DNA of 64,000 nucleotides from Ornithodoros turicata (Eukaryota > Arthropoda > Arachnida > Ixodida > Argasidae), in assembly GCF_037126465.1 (NCBI RefSeq), contig NC_088202.1:118682123-118746122 (forward strand), in the 5' to 3' direction. The translations under genes and the position numbers were made by a program. Of this stretch, positions 56,231 through 64,000 are shown piece after piece; the stretch's first letter is position 1; the number at the start of each line of letters is the position of its first letter. The notes beneath the pieces are model-generated. The model had not been told where the DNA came from, did not search any database, and worked only from the letters and a program-made list of their open reading frames with translations.

Positions 56231-56402
56231 CATGGGCGCCGTCACGGGGGGGGGGGGCTGCAAGGGGGCAGTTGCTCCCCTGGCCTCCAGAAAGGTAGGG
56301 TTTCTGAGTCAAGACAATGTAGTTGCGGGCGCCGTTGATGCACCACCACCACAAACTTTCTGCCCTGCCCCACCCCTGGAAAAAATCCTGGCGGCGCTCC
56401 TG
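56231..56402. mobile_element. MITE with GGGCGCCG-type ends
   Basis: catgggcgccgtcacggggg at 56231 faces aatcctggcggcgctcctg ending at 56402. The ends resemble those of the 55130 element (cagg-gcgc/g-ccagga). The G13 run at 56246-56258 is part of it. Confidence 0.55.
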
Positions 56403-56404
56403 TT

Positions 56405-57465
56405 CGTGTGATGGGTTGTGAAGCGTTGTGAAGTGGAGTTCCCCAAGGGTTTTCAAGTTTTAGTGCTAACTCGTTTCCTTCAGATCCACCAAGATCGACA
56501 ATGATTTCTATTTTTTTTGTTGTTGTTGTACGTAGGTGTACTGGGGTAGCCAGTCCGGCTTTGTCGTTACCTCCGACTGTCCTTCCCTTTGTCTTCTTCT
56601 GTCCGTCATGATCATGACCGATGTCCTCGCGCCGATGATGGTTTTGAGCGTGCCTATGCAATCCATGGAAGGGGGCATGCTGAAAAGTTCTTGGCCCGAT
56701 CCACTCTCGCAATCTCGTCATCGTGGCCCAGTAAAATGCATTCCTAATCCGCCACCTTATTTTCTTTCGGAAAAGTGCCCCCCTCCTGGCATGTCATGTA
56801 CCAACGAAATTACTTCTCCTACGAGTCATTTGCAAAACCAATTGCTTGATCCTCTTGCGATGGATCTCAGTTTCATGAAACACTAGCCTGTCCTCAGTAT
56901 AGGCATCCCATGTTATCCGTTTTCTGCTTCTTTCCACGCGTTCCCTAACGTTACATTCCCTCACTGCCCTGTTTAAACGACATAAACTCACTCAAACCAT
57001 CTTAGCCAGCGGCAACGGCTATTGTGAGACTAAGAGGAAAGCTGAAGGGGTGGGGCGAGGCTCCCTCTCAGAGCGCGTCATAACTGCGAAATGAGAGTGG
57101 CTGGTACTTTGCGCGTCCCAGAACGACGATTTTCGAATATGATTTTTTCAGCTGTTGCCAATGGAACAGGAAACGAGTCTTTTCCTACATGGGCTATCAA
57201 TTTCTGACAAAAAAGAAAAGAATGTTGCCTTCACTAGGCAAGTTTCATCTCCCACCCCCGATATCTGCTCCTTCTTTGGCGCTAGCTATGTGGGCCCTTG
57301 ATGAATCTCAGTTCACTCTCCCCTCCTGGGCTTTCCCCTAAAACACGCAATGTCCCCCTTGTGGCGCATCAGCTCGGGACACTTGACAACTTAACACTTC
57401 GGGACAGCTTTTTACGTATGTAGGTCACAGATGTAGGTCACCAACAAGCCTACACATTCTCCTAC
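56405..57465. other. No gene recognised
   Basis: Nothing assigned; gttgttgttg near 56518. Confidence 0.35.
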
Positions 57466-57469
57466 CGCA

Positions 57470-58000
57470 TGTCCACTACTCTGGCAGAACCTTTTGACGT
57501 CCTCGCAGCTCTAGAATGCATTGCTGCTTTGGCACCTGAGAGGTCATGGATCGTCCTTACCGGTAGCAGGGTGCGTCCCTCCTCCTTCTGCTGTCTTACC
57601 TGTACCATCCCAACCTCATACATGATCTACCCAGCATGATCATCCAGACATGCAGTTGGCTCCGCGCCAATGGTCATATTATTTCTCTCCAATGGATCCA
57701 CGGCCATTTGGGCCTATCCGGTAACTCCCGCGCTGGTTCGGCTACACGACGTGCTGCCGGAGTTGTGACTCCTGCCACTGTACATCTGCCCTTTACCGTC
57801 TCGGCCTGCCGTCTGTTTAGCAGCCGCCGGTGTGCTGCTCGTGCCCGAGCGTTCACAGCTGAGGCTGCCTCCTACGACAGTCACATACAGTCAATCGACC
57901 CCTCGGTTAACTTCTTTATTGCGTGTCGCTGCACTGGTCACGAGGAGTCGCTATACCGGTTGTACCCCCGGCTATACCACCCCCCCCCCCCATTTCTTCC
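57470..58000 (+). mobile_element. LINE RNase H relic
   Basis: Reads TTLAEPFDVLAALECIAALA and SWIVLTGSR (normally VLTDSR, so the second Asp is lost). After a frameshift it continues with GHIISLQWIHGHLGLSGNS (W-x-x-G-H-x-G-x-x-G-N), then RRCAARARAFTAEAAS and RCTGHEESLYRLYPRL. The end is lost in a C13 run near 57980. It is decayed and inactive. Confidence 0.65.
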
Positions 58001-58520
58001 GTAACGAGGACCACAGGCTCAGCAAGCGAACACGTTCCTGACTGAGCTACCGAGGCCTGCCCTACGAAAAGGGCACTTCCTTGAAAACAGCGTGAACTTA
58101 TGTTGCTTACGGTGGTTTCATTGCTTCAGTCATTCAGTTTTGGAAGTCGAAGCTTGGTTTCGTGTTCGGTGTCAGTCGGAAATAAATTATAAGAACTTTA
58201 TGTACAGACTGCAAATGAAATTAGTCCCGTTATTTGAGGTGAACCTAACAATCGATCAAAAGCGTTGCGTATTAAAACAGAATGGAAAGTATAAAGTTAT
58301 GAGGATTGTTTTGATATGCACCGAGGAGAGAGGAGTGATCGGAGTTACTACTGAAAGGTACTGTCTCGGTTTTGTCTCAATCCGTCTCAATCAGGGTCGG
58401 AAAAAGTATAGTAGCAATGCCGATTCATTTTCGCAGTCCCAACACTTGTCCTGACATGATAGCACTGGATGAAACCGGGAATGATGTCATCGTGATACCC
58501 AACAGATAAGTTCTTCACCA
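58001..58520. other. No gene recognised
   Basis: An open frame at 58092-58454 has no domain that I recognise. Confidence 0.35.
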
Positions 58521-58522
58521 TT

Positions 58523-58831
58523 CCCCAAGCAGCACATTACCCCAAGCAGCACAATGTCCTGAAAGTCGAGTGCAATAGGGGTGGACGGTATGTGTGTTAT
58601 CAATGTTCTTAAGCTTCATTAGTCTGTTCAAGGTCTTCCACCTACCCGTCCACCCCTATTGCACTCGACTTTCAGTACGTTGTGCTGCTTGGGATACTGA
58701 AAGTCGAGTGCAATAGGGGTGGACGGTATATGCCTTATCAATGTTCTTTAGTTGTACGAGCCTGTTCAACGCCTTCCACCTACCCGTCCACCCCTATTGC
58801 ACTCGACTTTCAGTACATTGTGCTGCTTGGG
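58523..58831. repeat. Tandem pair of palindromic units (58541-58693 and 58694-58831)
   Basis: Each unit has arms ctgaaagtcgagtgcaatag and gggtggacgg facing their complement, with related 60-bp loops (ttatcaatgttctt, ctgttcaa.g). The outer tip CCCAAGCAGCACAATGT is present at the left of unit 1 and, inverted, at the right end of both. The second unit lacks it on its left. A partial extra tip lies at 58523-58539. Confidence 0.85.
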
Positions 58832-58834
58832 TCG

Positions 58835-61800
58835 GCGCATCGTCGCTGTACTGATTCCGATTGTCAGTCGTCCAGAGAGTCAGCATGCAAAGCCGTGTTG
58901 CTGCACAAGCGCAATAGACTGGCCACGGGTAGGGTCAATTACAGGGTTCGATGCGTTGCCTCAACGCATTTGCCCAGATGGGAGCAGCCTGTCGACATAT
59001 TCCGGAGGGAACCCGCCTGCTAGTTGAGAATCTCAGCTGTAAGCCTCAATTCTGGTCGCTGTATTCCACACTGCTGTATCGTGGTCACGGCACTTGCCAA
59101 GTCTTGTCCTACAGTATAATCCAGATACAGTTATAACCAGGAAAATCTAGTAATCCTTTAATATACCCTGAGCTCAAGCCCCACTCTGCCCAACCGTCTT
59201 CAATTCTCGTGTTTCACAGCTCTCGTGGAGCTCCAGTTCCTAGCGCGACTGTCTCTTGTCGTCATCACCCTTGACGCCGTAACAGGACTAGATTAGATTA
59301 GGAGGAGCATGAACCCACATAACGCCACCACGTATTCGTTCATAATGTGATGCACGCTTCACGAATGTAGTACCGTCGAGATGCCGAAAATATAGTTCTT
59401 ATTTTCGTTTCTTTGGGAGTGATGTTGGTAATAACTGTAATAATCCTGACTTCGAGAGTGGAACCAACACTCTTCAATCAGAAGCTCATTAGCGGACTTC
59501 CAGAACACTTTCTGCGATTTGAATATGCAACATGTGAAACGCATGAGGTTCCCTCACAGTGCCTCCTCGGGCATCATACATGCAAAGTTTGTGTAGGTGT
59601 GGGTGTGTGAGTGTGTGTGAGAGGGTGAGGAAAACAGGAAACATGCTTGAAGGCTTGAGAAAGACTGCTCCCACTCATGAAGATGTCATGCCAGGAATAC
59701 TGAATTAGGTACATTACTTAAGTACTCAACTTAACTCCCGAGAGCACTTTTCATCCGCAAGGCCTGGTCTCCTTCAACTACATCTGCCGAAGTATAGCTT
59801 CGCTATAGCGAGATAATGCAATCAACTCGTGGACTTCTGTTATATATTGCCGATACCTTCGCGTTTCCATAGCTACTTCAAGTCGGGTTAATGGGTATCG
59901 ACCAATCATAACTCCACCTTCTAACTTCACGTCGCTTAAGAATCCAGTGGAGAGCAAAGATGAGAAACAGCAGCTGAAGCAGTTTCCGCGATGATGCACA
60001 AGGAGAGTTGAAGGCGTTAATTAGTGCTTCCCCATCATTCCTTTTTGCTGGCTTCTTCCTACCCTGCTATCGGTTTCCAATCGCAACTGGCCCGGATGTA
60101 TTGATTCGCAATACCCTTAATTGCTTCTTCTTCCATGCAATGGCGGTACTGCGAGACGCTGTATTTCGCAATATCGAATTCGTGAAAAAAAGAAAGAAAC
60201 TCGCCAAAGCAATGCCAGAAAGTTCGCAATTACAATGCGTTCTAATGCGATCTCGATAGCGCGACAGGAGGAATAGTGACATAGAAAGAAAAAAGAAAAA
60301 AGAGCTTCCGACCGTCATTAGCTTAATATTCTAGTTTGTTTGAAATGGTGTGTCAGAAATATGACTTTCTCGGCAGTTTTTATTTTCTCTCAGTCTCTTC
60401 TCAGCATGTTTTATAACGATTCCTGCGTAATTAGTTACGCCCCCTTCATATGCATTAGGTCGCGTCCTTTTCTGCAATTTTTTCTTTTTACTTGATGGAT
60501 AGAGGGGTAATCATTTTTCTCTTAACCGTCGTATGGCAGAATGTCACAGATGTCATCTGTTCAGGCTGTAAGATGTGCCCCAATGATTCATCGAATAGCA
60601 ACAATAGAGCTTCGTTAGGCAGAGTAATGCTTCGATCTGATATTTTAGTCCGTACGATATTTAAAGCTCTCATGAAATGAAACACCCCAATCATATCATC
60701 AAATAAAGTTGTTGTTGTTTTGTTGCTCTCATGAACGAGAGTCCTCTGGACAAATATGCTAGGCAAATATCTTTTTCTTCCCCTTTTTGTTAATTATGCT
60801 GCTTCCTGGCAGTATTTAGGCCGGAATTTGTCCCCTGCAAGATCTCTACGCACAGACGCAAGACTGCTGAGTCTCAAAAAATTATAACACATAATATAAG
60901 GAAACTACTTTCTACTTACTTTCGTACTTACAAATGTGACTCTCGGAGATGACCCCGCATGCGCACCAAGTTATCGCTCCCACTCTTTTGTTTTTGTTTT
61001 TTTGTTCCTCTGACGCCAGTTAGTGAGACTTCAATTCATACGTCGTTTACACTGATGTATAAGACTTCCTCCAAAGAGTCGCGCTCGCTGCTTTTCTTTT
61101 CTTCTTTTTTCTTTTTTTTTGTAAAATGTCACCAGAATAATGTTGCACTAACAAGGCGTATTTTTTATCCTTTACAGAATTTTTATTAAAAAGCTATGAG
61201 CGTATTATAGTTGTACAGAGTATACATGTACTTAGACTTCGTCGAAACTCAAATCTCCATTTTTTTCTTTATTACATGGCCATCACCATCGTTTTTGCAA
61301 ATGAGTTATACGGCCAGCGTTATTATATGTACATCAAAATTCGGCTATTATTTTAGCGCACGTGCGCGTTTCTGGACTTTTAAAACCTGGAATGGCTTTC
61401 GACGTGGATTGACCCTATTCTGCTATCTCGCTTTGGTTCGAAATATCCTAATTAAAGAGTTAACGAATGACTTTTAGGAAATTCGTCATATTGTAGCTGC
61501 ATACTTTCTCTCGAGAGGATGTCCGCCTGGCCGTATAGCTCAACTGCAAAAGCGGCATCTATCCTGCTCTCTGGGCTTTTTGTATGTATAAAAATCTGTA
61601 AAGGGTATAAAAAAAACGCCCTGCATGCGCCGCTTTCTAACTACGGGAGAAGGCATCAGTTCAGTTTGCATACATTCAACTTGACACACATCGTTGGAAG
61701 GTCTTGTGAAAACGGGACTTGGACTCCAACAAAATCGAGAAACGAGAGAATAACACTTATTTGGTTCACTCGAGCAAACCATATCATACTTCTCTGTGTC

Positions 61801-64000
61801 CCGCAGGCATGGCGTTGATATCCGCCATTTTGTCACTCTCGCAGAGACTAACACGTCCGTGAATGCAATGATTGTCAACCCATTTTCCTCAAAAAACCTC
61901 ATTCTTTGGAAAGAGGAAGCAACCTGGCGTAGGCCCGTTAGGGAGTCAATTGAGATAGCCACGCGGGGGAATTGTGTCGGTAATCCCTCCTTTATTCATT
62001 TGCCTCCTCTCCGGAGGTTGTTCAGCGTGTAGTGGTTGCTGTCCATTAAACTTGTTGCTGTGCAACGAGAATTTGTCTGTACTCGTTGTCCTACTTCGCA
62101 GACTATGCAAAAAGGGTAAACTCTACAACAATCGTGACTTTTATTAGTCATGAATTGCATCACAGTACACACGCGATAAATCATGCGGCGTCACATTTGG
62201 CAACCATTCTTCGATTTACTGAAGGACAATCGTTTCACCTCTGCCCCTTAACACAGCCACAGAAGAGATTGAAACAAGAAAAACAAATAAATAAACCACC
62301 AACTGGACGCCTTCAAACCCTCAACCGCTCTCGCTTCTTCGATACATGTAGGCAACTGAAAGCTCTACAGCAATTGACGCTTGCCGCTAGAAGACAAACA
62401 CGTATAAAATAAATCCTCCGAATACGTATAGAAACGATTCCTCACGACGAGATTCGCGCACAATCACACACGCACACACATACCGCTTCACCTGTTCGCC
62501 ACCATAATGTTCAGCAATCTCTATTCCTATGCAGCACAGTGTGAAACACATGCGCACACAAAGATAAAAACAAAGTCCCAACGCGTGGTGTACGTATATG
62601 TTCATAGACTGTTCATCCGGAAAAAAAAAATTGACGAGGTTGCGCACTGAAGCGACGTCCACTGGAGGTGCGTCAGACGCTGAATCCGGCAGACGTGGCA
62701 TCTGTCGTCGACTGTCGTCGGCCTCTCCCCTGGGGCACCACGGCTGATGTTCTGGAGAGGCCATTCTTGTATACTTTGTTCTCTGACAGTTCGGCGTGTC
62801 GCGTTTCCGGAACTTTTCCAAGTTTGTATGTTTTGTGTTGTCTTTCTTTTCTGTTGTCTTGTGCTTCAGCTGCATCCGGTGCTGGCACCCGAGACAACAA
62901 CAACAGCAGCAGCGGCAGCGAAGGCATTATAGGCCGCTGCAAATAACAGATAAGAGTGTAGGGTTATTTATAATGGCAGCCGGGTTGCAAGCGGTCGTGC
63001 TTGCGTGGCCTGCTGGGATCGCGTGGTGGAAATGATTGTAAAAGGGGTAATTTCGCGTGTGTATAATGCCCGCGAAAGAGTACGATACATGTTCCTAAGG
63101 GTGTGATTTTGTGTCCGTGATAAGGGTATTGAAGAAACAGATTGCGTCATTGAGTGAATTTAAAAGTTCAGAGGGGTAGTATCCGTACGCAGAAACAAGT
63201 GGATTAGTGATTAGTGTCACGGGAATAATGGCCGTGTATGAGGTTTATAAATTGGATAAAGAGCGACAACGGTAAATATTTAAGGTCCGAAACAGCTCGC
63301 TCGTGTTCCTTCTTCATCGCGATTTTAGTTTTTACATGTGCGCCTTATGTGCGCCGTCGCAGGGTCAAAATGCAGTGCCGTGTTACAGCGTGTGCTGCGT
63401 TAGTGTACCTTAAGAAAAGATAGTAATTGGAAACATTTAACACCATCCTAGCTGCAAAAACATATCGAATCCAAACAACAGAAGGTGTTTTTTGTTTGTT
63501 TGTTTTGTTTGTTTGTTTGTTTGTTTTTGTTTTTTTTTTGGGGGGGGGGGGGCTTTTTTCTCCACACACCTACATGAAGTTTGCAACGGGTGCCTATAGC
63601 TACAGCTATAAACAAGTTGAAGCTGAAGGAAGGGTTGTCTTGGCACAATTTGCAACTGTTTTTGGAATTTTGATACGCATATATAAAACCTGTATGCACA
63701 TCGTCATCATGTATTTCTCTCTCTCTCTCTCTCTCTCTGTATGCACAAATATACGTTTCCTATATGCACACATTTCTGTTCGCGTTTGCGCATTCTATTA
63801 ATTCCCATAACCAATATGCTGGAAGCTTGTTAGCCATTATTGGAACATTTTCTCAATAGCGAGGACTTTCCGCGCGATCATGTGCGCAAAATTTGTGCTG
63901 CGGCTCCTAGGTTTTATCGAATTAGACGAAAAAGAAGAACGTGAAGTTGCTAGTCTCGACGGATTGGTGGCATCCTCTCATTCACCATTTCCAGTCATCG
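58835..64000. other. No gene recognised; simple repeats; one weak signal-peptide-like frame
   Basis: At 62820-62930 overlapping frames read MFCVVFLFCCLVLQLHPVLA or LYVLCCLSFLLSCASAASGA, hydrophobic enough for a signal peptide. Without a splice donor or homology I do not call a gene. LINE-tail-like catatcatcaaataaag and gttgttgttg lie at 60690-60717. Simple repeats: (TTTG)n at 63487-63539 followed by G13 at 63540-63552, and (CT)n at 63717-63739. Confidence 0.4.

Noticed and set aside
61500..61560. tRNA-like A box (cgtatagctcaactgcaaaa)
   Set aside because: No B box within 80 bases and no cloverleaf.
62668..62946. Frame with signal-peptide-like hydrophobic stretch
   Set aside because: No conserved domain, no convincing splice donor, and polyglutamine-codon-type repeats afterwards; may be chance.
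1..64000. CRISPR arrays, bacterial operons, prophage or symbiont DNA
   Set aside because: No regularly spaced repeats, no dense coding, and eukaryotic retroelements and pol III SINEs throughout.

Overview
The window looks like repeat-dominated intergenic DNA from an arthropod, most probably a tick or another arachnid. I saw no operon structure, no ribosome-binding-site-led genes and no intact host gene. Almost every recognisable coding trace belongs to a transposable element: LINE reverse transcriptase and RNase H pieces, Penelope-like elements, a mariner, hAT elements and a copia gag-pol scrap. They are accompanied by tRNA-derived SINEs with A and B boxes. The tick assignment is inference from the flavour of the SINEs, LINEs and Penelope elements; the sequence itself does not prove it.

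Layout. 1-3.6 kb: three LINE fragments, one possibly inverted at its 5' side. 5.2-5.6 kb: a 356-bp palindrome flanked by an 11-bp direct repeat. 7.3-12.6 kb: a dispersed repeat, one SINE, a LINE 3' end, and two fold-back regions related to Penelope-like 3' ends. 16.4-20.5 kb: a dead mariner, a copia gag-pol fragment, a hAT element and a SINE. 21.9-22.6 kb: a LINE fragment starting with a hydrophobic stretch and a 2A-like motif. 25.3-26.7 kb: a broken gene with a YqaJ-type nuclease domain. 29.8 kb: a THAP-like fragment. 30.2-36.0 kb: the centrepiece, two nearly identical Penelope-like elements head to head, together a 5.8-kb palindrome with a 12-bp target-site duplication. 36.5-44.3 kb: a SINE, LINE pieces in both orientations and a fold-back element inside a second copy of the 7.4-kb repeat. 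46-50 kb: SINEs and local duplications. 53.5-58.8 kb: fold-back DNA elements, a nested hAT, two LINE RNase H remnants and a tandem pair of palindromic units. The last 5 kb holds little that I recognise.

The most interesting result is a repeated architecture. Three separate insertions (5218-5600, 12052-12603, 30189-36006) are fold-backs flanked directly by 11-13-bp duplications. In each, one arm is 27-37 bp longer than the other. The largest is clearly Penelope-like and carries one open 821-codon reverse transcriptase/GIY-YIG frame (33444-35909). The other two have Penelope-like or hammerhead-like hairpins. This suggests that fold-back dimers are a normal product of this element class here rather than a later rearrangement. 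No host gene network can be described.
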